NCBI GenBank assembly: GCA_003994795.1
Contig: AP018269.1
Coordinates: 1,987,346-2,051,345 of the forward strand
DNA length: 64,000 bases
Direction: 5' to 3'
Source: Cylindrospermum sp. NIES-4074
GTDB lineage: Bacteria; Cyanobacteriota; Cyanobacteriia; Cyanobacteriales; Nostocaceae
Shown here: positions 35,234-43,588 of the stretch, one piece after another
Layout of the letters: each line of letters opens with the position of its first letter
How positions within the stretch are numbered: the stretch's first letter is position 1
The notes under the pieces: model-generated
Databases searched by the model: none
What the model was told of the DNA's origin: nothing
Seen by the model: only the letters and a program-made list of their open reading frames with translations
Program-made: the position numbers and the translations under genes

Positions 35234-36526
35234 TCACCTTGCATCCAAGTAGTCGCTGTACCAAAGTCCGCCAAGGGGCAAGCCTTCAGAAACAAGGTTA
35301 TTGATTAGAGGATCTTCGCTAGCTCGCCTAATTTTAGCAAACCCATCCTCGCCCTTTTCCAAAACCCAAACCTCTTCAGGTTCAAGGGCATCTACAAAAT
35401 ATGGTTGATGTGTTGTCACAAATACTTGCGATCCACCTTTATGACCTGTAGCGTGTTCTCGGAATTCTCGCGCTAGGGTTTCTAAAAGTTTATGGTAAAG
35501 TCCATTTTCTGGTTCTTCGATGCACAGGAATGGTGGTGGTGAGGGATCTTCTAACAGGAGGAGATAGGCGAATACCTTAAGTGTGCCATCTGACATTTGT
35601 TGAGCATAAAATGGATCTTGAAACCCCTTGTCGTTGAAACGAAGAAGTAGTCTTCCATCTGGGCTTTTTTCAGTGCTAATCTTGTTTACGCCTGGAATTT
35701 TGCTAGATATCTTTTCAAGTATGGATTGAAATCTCTTAGGATGTTCTCTCTCCATAAACTGAACTACATTTCCCAGATTATCGCCATGAATATTCAGATG
35801 CTTTTGTGGTCCAGCCAGAGGCAAACTTCGTGCAGCATCTGGAGTAAAATAGCTTAAATACCATCCTTCAATAAATCTACGAAACACAGAAATTCTTGGA
35901 TGTTGTTTGAGTGAACCCAAAGTTGCAATTCCTAGTTTTCGCTTATCATCGAGTTCGACTAACTCCGTTTCTTTACTCTCCTCTTCCGCTTCACCTCTTT
36001 GTATTTTTTCTATCAACTGTGACAAATCAAAATCACCTTCTTCTTCCTCAAATTGTTTGCCTTCTTGTTCACCTTTCCAGGCGATTCCTCTACCTTCATT
36101 GAGAATGAGAAAAGAAAAAGGTTTTCCCCTATTTTGTCCTTTTCTTCGTTGTCTGAGTCTCTCCCTTTTTACATAAGGTCTTCCAGATGAATCAATATCT
36201 ATTGCCAACTCATAGGTAATTGGTCGGGCATTACGATCCTCTTTATAATAGAGATCAAACTCAATACTTCCCTCTTGTGCTTGGGAACGAATTCTCTCAA
36301 AGCCACCACGACCACGAGAATCACACGCTTCCTCTACTCCATTTTTTAAGCAGTCTGCAAGAAAACCAAAAGTGTCGAAAATCGTACTTTTTCCCACACC
36401 ATTCTTACCAATGACGGCTGTCATTGGTGTTAATGGCTCGGCGTTCTGCGTGTTCCATAGCTTTCCCAAGGTGATATCGTGAAGAACTCTGTAATTTCTT
36501 ACCCTAAAGCCTTCTACTTTAGACAT
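35234..36526 (-). CDS. RecF/OLD-like AAA ATPase (AAA_21 type)
   Basis: 430 residues, ABC-type SMC-like ATPase. Walker A is GKNGVGKS (40-47). An insertion of about 200 residues includes a highly charged stretch (EGEEFEEEEGDFDLSQLIEKIQRGEAEEESKETE region). The signature-like QQMSDGTLKVFAYLLLLED, Walker B LCIEEPENGLYHKLL and switch VFVTTHQPYFVDAL follow in order. Such ATPases pair with nuclease partners in many defence systems. The downstream TOPRIM-like gene starts four bases after the stop, so the two form an operon. Start ATG at 36526. The ATPase call is firm; phage defence is inferred. Confidence 0.88.
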   Translation of the reverse strand: MSKVEGFRVRNYRVLHDITLGKLWNTQNAEPLTPMTAVIGKNGVGKSTIFDTFGFLADCLKNGVEEACDSRGRGGFERIRSQAQEGSIEFDLYYKEDRNARPITYELAIDIDSSGRPYVKRERLRQRRKGQNRGKPFSFLILNEGRGIAWKGEQEGKQFEEEEGDFDLSQLIEKIQRGEAEEESKETELVELDDKRKLGIATLGSLKQHPRISVFRRFIEGWYLSYFTPDAARSLPLAGPQKHLNIHGDNLGNVVQFMEREHPKRFQSILEKISSKIPGVNKISTEKSPDGRLLLRFNDKGFQDPFYAQQMSDGTLKVFAYLLLLEDPSPPPFLCIEEPENGLYHKLLETLAREFREHATGHKGGSQVFVTTHQPYFVDALEPEEVWVLEKGEDGFAKIRRASEDPLINNLVSEGLPLGGLWYSDYLDAR

Positions 36527-36582
36527 GTAAGCCCTCTGCTCAACTAAAAGTAATCTTATCAGTTCCTACACTGAAAATTTAA

Positions 36583-36668
36583 CGCTAAGGAGGTTAAAGA
36601 ACTTCTAAATCGATATGCAGCAGGAAGCAGGAGAACAAAGCTTCCACGGTATTGTCTTACAAAAATAG
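36583..36668 (+). pseudogene. Remnant of a pentapeptide-repeat protein N-terminus
   Basis: The reading EVKELLNRYAAG, then after a one-frame shift GEQSFHGIVLQK, matches the head of pentapeptide proteins such as the one at 31371 (RKYAAGERNFRGAEL). There is no start of its own, a frameshift and no repeats beyond, so it is a decayed fragment. Confidence 0.5.
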
Positions 36669-36991
36669 CTGCTCAGTTAACAGAGTATGCCAATCGTCCA
36701 GAGGCTGTGCAGGCTATTGTTTCCCGTGGTGGACGACCTGATTTAGCTGATTGGGCCTTACCTCATGTTAAAGCGCCGACATTGTTAATTGTTGGCGGTG
36801 ACGATAATATACCAGTCATAGCAATGAATGAGGATGCACTGGCACAATTGCACGCACCAAAACGCCTGGAAATTATTCCCAGAGCCACCCATTTATTTGA
36901 AGAACCAGGCAAATTAGCAGCAGTAGCACAACTGGCGAGTGAATGGTTTACGCACACCACCTCAAGTAAGAGGTTGTTTGAAAAGTATTAG
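36669..36991 (+). pseudogene. C-terminal fragment of an alpha/beta hydrolase (dienelactone-hydrolase type)
   Basis: In frame from about 36669, AAQLTEYANRPEAVQAIVSRGGRPDLADWALPHVKAPTLLIVGG leads into DDNIPVIAMNEDALAQL and ATHLFEEPGKLAAVAQLASEWF, the last about 105 residues of the hydrolases that often follow a phosphoribosyltransferase domain in cyanobacteria. The Asp (GGDD) and His (ATHLF) of the triad are present but the nucleophile half is gone. A short internal ATG would not make a functional enzyme. Confidence 0.7.
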
Positions 36992-37329
36992 GCGAATATA
37001 ATTCGCTACTACACAAACAAAGTCCGCCTACGCGCAAAGACTAAAAAATCAAGGGTTTCAAACCCACGGAGGCGGTCACTGAGCCTGCCGAAGTGTGGGT
37101 TTTGTCTGTGTAGCCGCGACTTCCAGTCGCCTGGCGCTTCTTAAAATGATATTTCAATCTTCAAAAAATCTTCAAATTTTAGAGATAGGATCTTAAGGAA
37201 AACGTAGATGAAAATTAGGCTAACCTTTGAGAAATTATCAATTAAGAATTAGTACTGTCCATAGAAGCAAAAAAAGTAACAAACATAAAAATAAAACTTT
37301 AGTTGATTTTTCCCAACTAATTAGAGGTT
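36992..37329. promoter_or_regulatory. Leader of the KaiC-like gene with a repeat and a direct-repeat motif
   Basis: 337 bases. The left part (37045-37140) is a dispersed repeat with CAAACCCAC and GTGTGGGTTTTG arms and GCGACTTCCAGTCGCC. At 37156-37177 is a tandem TCTTCAAA pair, listed separately. The last 120 bases are AT-rich and probably contain the promoter. Confidence 0.5.
37156..37177 (+). promoter_or_regulatory. Candidate operator: direct repeat of TCTTCAAA with 11-bp period
   Basis: ATCTTCAAAAAATCTTCAAA occurs here, about 153 bases before the KaiC-like gene, and identically at 46026-46047 before a receiver gene. Tandem TTCAA-type half sites one helical turn apart resemble OmpR/PhoB-family operators. 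An OmpR-type regulator is encoded in between (43589-45454). The link is inference. Confidence 0.4.
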
Positions 37330-39036
37330 ATGGTTAAACAACATACAACCACAATAAGTAATAAAAAACTTCTCCCTAAGTCTCCAACTGGCATTCAAGG
37401 CTTAGATGAAATTACAGATGGAGGACTACCATTAGGTCGTCCAACATTGGTTTGTGGTGCTGCTGGCTGCGGTAAAACCTTAATGGGAATGGAGTTCTTA
37501 GTCCGAGGTGCAACCGAATTTGCAGAACCAGGAGTATTCATTTGTTTTGAAGAAAACCCAGAAGAACTAATACAAAACGTTAGCTCTTTTGGGTGGGATT
37601 TAGAGCAGTTGATGCTCGATAATAAATTAGCTATTGACCACATCCACATCGACCCCCAAGAAATTCAAGAAGCAGGTAACTATGATTTAGAAGGGTTATT
37701 TATTCGCATTGGTCTACTTGTGGATTTAGTGGGAGCCAAACGAATAGTACTGGATACCATCGAAGTATTATTTGTCGGTTTAAGTAACGCTGCTATTGTC
37801 CGCGCTGAGTTACGTCGTCTATTTCGCTGGCTCAAACAAAAAGGTTTAACTGCCATTATCACAGGAGAACGGGGCGACAACACCCTAACACGCCAAGGTT
37901 TAGAAGAATACGTTTCCGACTGTGTAATTAGATTAGACCAACGAACTTACGAGGAGTTAGCAACACGACGACTACAAATTATTAAATATCGAGGTTCTCG
38001 ACATGGTTCTAACGAGTATCCCTTCTTAATTACTGATAATGGCATTTCCGTCTTACCCATTACCTCCGTTGGCTTAAACCATCAAGTCTCAACAGAACGT
38101 ATTTCCTCTGGTATCCCTCGTTTAGATGTCATGTTGGGTGGGAATGGATACTTCCGAGGTAGCAGCATTTTAGTTACAGGTACAGCTGGCACTGGTAAAA
38201 GTACATTGGCTTGCCATTTTGCTGCGGAAACTTGCCGTCAAGGAGAACGATGTTTGTATCTAGCATCAGAAGAAGCACCGCAACAAATTATCAGGAATAT
38301 GCGCTCCATCGGCTTAGATTTGGAACCTTATATACAGCAGGGGTTACTCAATTTTCAGGCAGTCCGTCCTACCGAGCATGGGTTAGAAATGCATTTAGTG
38401 AATTTACATCACTTAATACAAAAATTTCAACCCTCTACCGTGGTTATTGATCCCATGAGCAACCTAACCTTAAGCGGTACAATCAATCAAACCAAAATCT
38501 TTTTTATCCGCTTGGTTGATTTTCTCAAATCGCAACAGATTACAGTGTTGCTTACTAACCTGACCCCTGGTAGTGGCCCATTTGAGCAGACGGAAATGGG
38601 AGTTTCTTCCCTGATGGATACTTGGATTGAACTACGCACCGCAGAAAGCAACGGGGAACGTAACCGACTTTTGTATATTCTCAAATCTCGTGGTATGGAA
38701 CACTCTAACCAGGTACGGGAATTTGTACTCACCAAACAACGTATTCAACTGTTAGATGTATATTTAGGACAGGGAAAGGTCTTAACTGGTAGTGCTAGGA
38801 TTATTCAAGAAGCACAAGAAAAAGTAGCAGCCAGTCAACGTCAACTATTGTTAGACCAAAAGAAACGCGAATTAGAACGCAAACAAATGGTAGTTGGCTC
38901 CCAAATTTCTGCATTACAGGCAGAATTAGCAGCAGAACAAGAAGAACTCCGCATTCTCACAGAACAAGAAACTTTTAATCAAAGTATTTTAACGCAAGAC
39001 CGCCAGGTACTAGCTCAATTACGAAAAGCCGACTAG
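37330..39036 (+). CDS. KaiC-like double-domain ATPase (non-canonical)
   Basis: 568 residues, two RecA-like KaiC domains. First domain: Walker A GAAGCGKT (43-50) and catalytic E74-E75. Second domain: Walker A GTAGTGKS (284-291), E314-E315. At the position of the KaiC Ser-Thr phosphosites the sequence has S426-S427 (GVSSLMDT), so it is not the canonical clock KaiC; double-Ser is described for other KaiC classes. After residue about 480 the normal tail is replaced by a coiled coil (IIQEAQEKVAASQRQLLLDQKKREL...) of about 85 residues. Two KaiB-like genes and a histidine kinase follow downstream, suggesting a Kai-type signalling module. The start ATG at 37330 lacks a strong ribosome site. Confidence 0.9.
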   Translation: MVKQHTTTISNKKLLPKSPTGIQGLDEITDGGLPLGRPTLVCGAAGCGKTLMGMEFLVRGATEFAEPGVFICFEENPEELIQNVSSFGWDLEQLMLDNKLAIDHIHIDPQEIQEAGNYDLEGLFIRIGLLVDLVGAKRIVLDTIEVLFVGLSNAAIVRAELRRLFRWLKQKGLTAIITGERGDNTLTRQGLEEYVSDCVIRLDQRTYEELATRRLQIIKYRGSRHGSNEYPFLITDNGISVLPITSVGLNHQVSTERISSGIPRLDVMLGGNGYFRGSSILVTGTAGTGKSTLACHFAAETCRQGERCLYLASEEAPQQIIRNMRSIGLDLEPYIQQGLLNFQAVRPTEHGLEMHLVNLHHLIQKFQPSTVVIDPMSNLTLSGTINQTKIFFIRLVDFLKSQQITVLLTNLTPGSGPFEQTEMGVSSLMDTWIELRTAESNGERNRLLYILKSRGMEHSNQVREFVLTKQRIQLLDVYLGQGKVLTGSARIIQEAQEKVAASQRQLLLDQKKRELERKQMVVGSQISALQAELAAEQEELRILTEQETFNQSILTQDRQVLAQLRKAD

Positions 39037-39640
39037 CCTTCTTTTTTCACTTTTGTTAAAAAAAATTGACGCTTTGTTTGGGAACTATTTTTAACTCTGT
39101 TTGTTTGAACAAAAGAAAATTTATTTGGTTTTTCAGTGTTAATTAGATTTGGCACAGGAAGGAACAGAAAATAGGGATTTATTAAAGGATGTTTGTCAAG
39201 TATCAATTTTTCTCGATATCGCTTAAGTTCGCACAACTCTGGAAGAACAAGCGACTGGCTCCTATTCCAGGGAACCTTGAAGCTTTATTCCCCCCTTTTT
39301 AAGGGGGGCTAGGGGGATATAAATATTTTTGACACCTCACCAACGACTTTTAAAACATCCTCTTAGCAATACAACAAATATAGAATAAATTAGAAACTAA
39401 ACTCAATTTATCAAGCCAATTTATGCTATTTGCTTAATCAAGTCTTGAACTGTTACTCGCCTTCTCGAAACAAGAACTATTGATTGGAAATAATAATTCC
39501 TGAAAAATCATTGATATTTACGGCAAAATGTAGAGTTATTCCTTTGAAAGACTTACAAGTCTTAGGTTTATTGTTTTCTTTTGACTGCTAAGAATGTTGA
39601 GAAACTCTATAAGTTTTAGTCAATCTTAGGAGATTATTTT
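39037..39640. other. Intergenic region between KaiC-like and KaiB-like genes
   Basis: About 600 bases. A dispersed hairpin CCCCCCTT/AAGGGGGG lies at 39290-39308, followed by GCTAGGGGGAT as in other cyanobacterial copies. No T-run, so it is not a clear terminator. Its length suggests the KaiB-like genes have their own promoter, probably in the AT-rich 39360-39620. No supported gene. Confidence 0.55.
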
Positions 39641-39958
39641 ATGAATAAATTTAATTGTGCAGAGGAACCAATGTTCTGGAAACTACGGCTTTATGTGGCT
39701 GGACAAACACCAAAATCAGTGACAGCATTTGCCAACTTAACAAAAATATGTGAGCAAAATCTTTATGGTAAATATCAAATTGAAGTAGTGGATCTACTTC
39801 AATCTCCTCACTTAGCTCGAGAACATCAAATCTTTGCTATTCCCACTTTAATCCGTCAGCTACCTGCTCCTCTTAAGCAAATTATTGGGGATTTATCTAA
39901 CCAAGAGAAAGTACTAGTGGGACTAGAAATTAAGCCTGTGAGTGAGGATAGTAAATAG
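39641..39958 (+). CDS. KaiB-like protein 1
   Basis: 105 residues with the thioredoxin-like KaiB fold: [81 protein letters not shown]. Clock KaiB binds the first KaiC ring and displaces output kinases. This one sits near a non-canonical KaiC-like gene and before a second KaiB-like gene and a kinase. AGGAG precedes the ATG. It lacks the acidic C-terminal tail typical of core-clock KaiB, supporting a parallel system. Family call firm. Confidence 0.92.
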   Translation: MNKFNCAEEPMFWKLRLYVAGQTPKSVTAFANLTKICEQNLYGKYQIEVVDLLQSPHLAREHQIFAIPTLIRQLPAPLKQIIGDLSNQEKVLVGLEIKPVSEDSK

Positions 39959-40077
39959 AGGACAGAATTTAGATGAAAATTCAAATACAAAGCCTGTTTG
40001 ACTCCTGTAGACGGACTTTGAACGGCTTCCCGTAGGGTATTTTGCTGTAATGATTGATAAGTTTGAGGTTAAGGTAG

Positions 40078-40440
40078 ATGAATAATCAAAATGAACGAGA
40101 TAATGCAGAAGATTTGAGTGCGGAATTTAAAAAGCTAATTACGGAGCCACAAAATCCGGTTTTTTGTTTACGCCTTTATATAGCTGGTGCTAATTTGCAT
40201 TCTCTTTCTGCTTTAAAAAATATCAAGCACATCTGTGAACAATATTTACCCGGACAGTATAAGCTGGAAGTAATTGATATTTATCAACAACCAGGCTTAG
40301 TCTTTGTAGAAAATTTATTAGCTGTTCCCACATTAGTGAAAGAATTACCTCTACCACTCAAAAAAATAATCGGGGATTTATCAAATACTACAAATGTACT
40401 TGTAGGTTTAAATATTGTGTCAGATAATAAGGAAAATTAA
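40078..40440 (+). CDS. KaiB-like protein 2
   Basis: 120 residues with an N-terminal extension of about 22 residues before VFCLRLYIAGANLHSLSALKNIKHICEQYLPGQYKLEVIDIYQQPGLVFVENLLAVPTLVKELPLPLKKIIGDLSNTTNVLVGLNIV. It is clearly a paralogue of the gene at 39641 (shared IGDLSN, VLVGL). It ends four bases before the histidine kinase start, so the two are almost certainly co-transcribed, which suggests direct functional coupling. The gap from the first KaiB-like gene is about 120 bases and includes a short repeat. Confidence 0.92.
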   Translation: MNNQNERDNAEDLSAEFKKLITEPQNPVFCLRLYIAGANLHSLSALKNIKHICEQYLPGQYKLEVIDIYQQPGLVFVENLLAVPTLVKELPLPLKKIIGDLSNTTNVLVGLNIVSDNKEN

Positions 40441-40444
40441 AAAA

Positions 40445-43039
40445 ATGACTCTACACAATTATTCAACCAAAGAACTGTTACAAGAAATTCAAGAACTGCG
40501 AGAAAGGCTAACGATAGCTGAAGATACATTACAGGCAATTCATCAAGGTGCAGTTGATGCTTTTATTATTTCTACTCCAGAAGGTGATAAAGTATTTACC
40601 CTGCAAAGTGCAGATTACACCTATCGTCTGCTGGTTGAGCAGATGTATGAGGGAGCAGTTATTATTACATCAGATGGATGGATTTTATATGCTAATCAAG
40701 CAGTTGCTAAATTACTCCAGCTTCCGTTAGAGCAGATTATTGGCTCTCAGTTTCAAGAATTTATTTTAGAGCCAGATATTAATATTTTTCAAGCTTTAAT
40801 GAAAAAACAAGAGCAAGAATTTACAGCAGCAGGTGAATTATCGCTAGTCAGTTTTAATGAACATGAAATACCTGTTTATATCGCTGCTAATAAGTTCAAT
40901 ATAAATGGTAATTATACTAATTGTCTGATTATTACCGATTTAAGAGAGAAAAAACAAAATGAACAGATTGTAGCTTCAGAAAGGTTTGCTAGATCCATTT
41001 TAGAACAAGTGGGTGATTCCCTAGTAGTTTGTAACGAAAACGGAAAAATTATTCGTGCTAGCCAAGTTTTTAAAACCCTATGTGAAAAAAATCCCATTTT
41101 TCAAAACTTCGACGAGTTATTATCGTTATTTTTCTATGATTTAGATATAAAATCAATAGCCCAAAATGCTCAATCTGCCGGAGATTCTGTTCTAGAAATA
41201 ATCAAAAATCATCGCTTTTCTCTTACCAAAGTTTTACAAGGAAAAAGTTATCGTGGAGTAGAAGTTTATTTTCAACGTCCTGATGGCAAGCATTTTGATT
41301 TATTACTGAATGCCTGTCCCTTGTTAAACTCAATGAGTGAAATCAATGGAGCAATTGTTAATCTTACAGATATTACAGAGCGCAAACGCCAAGAAACAGA
41401 ACTGCACCAGGCTAAGTTTGAATTAGAAATGCGCGTTGCTGAACGAACTGCTGAACTCACTGAACTCAATAAACATCTACTCTTTACCCTAGATGAACTA
41501 GAAAAAAAACAACAAATTCTTTCGGAACAATCACAACTTTTGGATCTGGCTCATGATACTATCTTGACGCAAGATATCAACTCATCAGTGATTACCTTTT
41601 GGAACTACGGAGGAGAGCGGATGTATGGCTGGACAAAAGAGGAAGCTATAGGACAGATATCTCACATACTTTTGCAAACCCAATTTCCACTGCCTCTGTC
41701 TGAAATTCAAGCTCAAGTCATGAATTTAGGATATTGGGAAGGAGAGTTAATTAAGACTGGTAAAAATGGGATTCCTGTAACTGTCTCTAGTCGTTGGGTA
41801 CTACAAAAAGACGAACTAGATAGACCTGTTAAAATCCTAGAAATGCATAATGATATTACGAAACAAAAGCAAAAAGAAGTAGCCCTCAAAGAAAGTGAAA
41901 CCAAGTTTCGCTCATTAAGTGAATGTTTACCCATAGGCATATTCTTGACTGATAACCAGGGGAAAATTATTTATGCTAATCCCTGTTATCAAAAAATTTC
42001 TGGAATGACAGGGGCAAAAATTACAGGACAAAGCTGGTTAGATTTTATTCATGCAGATGAACAGGATAAGGTATTAAATGAATGGTTAAATATTTTAAAC
42101 CATCCACCAGAAGACTGTGGCCATGAATATTTTTGTCAGGAGGTTAAATATTTTCATAAAGATGGTCAAATCCGTTATGCACGAATTCGGCTGGCTCCTA
42201 TGTTCATAGAGACGGAGAAATTAAGTGGCTATATCGGCATTGTGGAAGACGTGACAGAAGTCCGTCTGGTTGAGCAAATGAAAAAGGATTTTATCTCTAT
42301 TGTTAGTCATGAATTGCGTACTCCATTAACATCAATACATGGTTCTTTGGGATTATTAGCAGGTAAAATCTACGATAAAAACCCTGATAAACAGAATCAG
42401 ATGATCAATATTGCTGCCTCTCAAACACAGCGTTTGGTGAGATTAGTTAATGATATTCTTTCGTTGCAAAAGTTGGAGTCTGTTAACACAGATTTAGTGA
42501 AACAACGCTGTGATGCAGCTAAATTAATCATAGATTCCGCAGATCCCATGCGAGCAGAAGCAGAAAAACAGCACATCACTCTAAATATTAAACCGCTCTC
42601 TGTGGAAGTTTGGGCGAATCCTGATGCTATTATTCAGACTTTGACAAATTTGTTGAGCAATGCAATTAAGTTTTCTGCACCTCATACTACTATTTCGGTC
42701 AGTAATACCTTAATTCATACTAGGGAAAATCAAGCACAAATATCTGAGCATTTGACTAATGATTCCTTACTTAACTCTCTTTCACCACCCTATGTAATAT
42801 TTCAGGTGCAAGACCAAGGACAGGGAATTCCCGCAGATAAATTAGAAAGTATATTTGGTTGGTTTCAACAAGTTGATGCTACCGATGCACGAGAAAAAGG
42901 TGGTACAGGTCTGGGACTGGCAATTTGCCACAACATAATACAACAACACAAGGGACAGATTTGGGCAGAAAGCAGATTAGGTGAAGGCAGCACATTTTTC
43001 TTTACCTTAGCGATACCTCCTCTACAAGACCCTTCGTGA
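40445..43039 (+). CDS. Multi-PAS histidine kinase
   Basis: 864 residues starting at ATG 40445 (AAGGA upstream; four bases after the KaiB-like stop). A short coiled head (about 7-32) leads to PAS-type domains at about 60-165, 178-315, 372-500 and 505-620, with GAQ-free coiled linkers. The HisKA motif SIVSHELRTPLTSIHG has the phosphoacceptor H622. The ATPase domain shows NLLSNAIKF, VQDQGQGIP, GTGLGLAICHNIIQQH and GEGSTFFFTLAI. No membrane helix, so cytosolic sensing by PAS domains is expected. It is probably the output or input kinase of the KaiB-like pair, and a receiver gene follows at 43157. Confidence 0.93.
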   Translation: MTLHNYSTKELLQEIQELRERLTIAEDTLQAIHQGAVDAFIISTPEGDKVFTLQSADYTYRLLVEQMYEGAVIITSDGWILYANQAVAKLLQLPLEQIIGSQFQEFILEPDINIFQALMKKQEQEFTAAGELSLVSFNEHEIPVYIAANKFNINGNYTNCLIITDLREKKQNEQIVASERFARSILEQVGDSLVVCNENGKIIRASQVFKTLCEKNPIFQNFDELLSLFFYDLDIKSIAQNAQSAGDSVLEIIKNHRFSLTKVLQGKSYRGVEVYFQRPDGKHFDLLLNACPLLNSMSEINGAIVNLTDITERKRQETELHQAKFELEMRVAERTAELTELNKHLLFTLDELEKKQQILSEQSQLLDLAHDTILTQDINSSVITFWNYGGERMYGWTKEEAIGQISHILLQTQFPLPLSEIQAQVMNLGYWEGELIKTGKNGIPVTVSSRWVLQKDELDRPVKILEMHNDITKQKQKEVALKESETKFRSLSECLPIGIFLTDNQGKIIYANPCYQKISGMTGAKITGQSWLDFIHADEQDKVLNEWLNILNHPPEDCGHEYFCQEVKYFHKDGQIRYARIRLAPMFIETEKLSGYIGIVEDVTEVRLVEQMKKDFISIVSHELRTPLTSIHGSLGLLAGKIYDKNPDKQNQMINIAASQTQRLVRLVNDILSLQKLESVNTDLVKQRCDAAKLIIDSADPMRAEAEKQHITLNIKPLSVEVWANPDAIIQTLTNLLSNAIKFSAPHTTISVSNTLIHTRENQAQISEHLTNDSLLNSLSPPYVIFQVQDQGQGIPADKLESIFGWFQQVDATDAREKGGTGLGLAICHNIIQQHKGQIWAESRLGEGSTFFFTLAIPPLQDPS

Positions 43040-43156
43040 ATAGGGGGTGTTTGCGAGAAGCGTCGCACAAAGGAATTTACACTTTCCGGTCTAGAATCTA
43101 GTAGTTGTGTCCTGATAGTCCATGTTTCGAGCAAAAATTAGGACATTTTTTAAGTT

Positions 43157-43567
43157 ATGTCTACAAAACGAGTGCTGGTTGTTGACGACGAATATGCAAT
43201 TCAAGCTGTGATTCAGGGTTGCTTAGAAGAGATTGCTGGATGGGAAGTTTTGCTTGCTAGTTCAGGTCAAGAAGCGTTGCAGTTGGCTGAAGCTCAAAAC
43301 CCAGATGGTATACTCATGGATATTTCTATGCCACAGATGAGTGGAATTGAAGCATTTAAACAATTACAAGCAAATCTAGCAACCCAAAATATTCCAGTTG
43401 TATTTGTGACAGCAAAAGTGCAGTCTGAAGACAGAGAACGATTTTCTCAGTTAGGAGTTTCAGGTGTGCTAATTAAGCCTTTTAACCCAATGAGTCTTGT
43501 GCATCAAGTAGCTAACCTATTTGGTTGGGAAGTTGAACCGAAACTAGGGTGTAGGGTGTTTGAATGA
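43157..43567 (+). CDS. Single-domain response regulator (CheY-like)
   Basis: 136 residues, receiver only. Acidic pocket D10-D11 in VLVVDDEYAI, phosphoacceptor D55 in GILMDISMPQMSG, Thr in VFVTAK, and Lys in LIKPFNP. It lies 117 bases after the histidine kinase on the same strand and is the probable partner. It resembles the receiver at 46090 (both read ILVxDD...CLE(E/D)I.GW.V..ASSG), so they are paralogues. A convergent regulator gene ends 21 bases downstream. Confidence 0.93.
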   Translation: MSTKRVLVVDDEYAIQAVIQGCLEEIAGWEVLLASSGQEALQLAEAQNPDGILMDISMPQMSGIEAFKQLQANLATQNIPVVFVTAKVQSEDRERFSQLGVSGVLIKPFNPMSLVHQVANLFGWEVEPKLGCRVFE

Positions 43568-43588
43568 AAAGAAAATGCCAAGATTTGA

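Noticed and set aside
39290-39308. Rho-independent terminator after the KaiC-like gene
   Set aside because: The C6/G6 hairpin is not followed by a T-run and matches a dispersed repeat (related sequence at about 31074), so it is listed only as a repeat.
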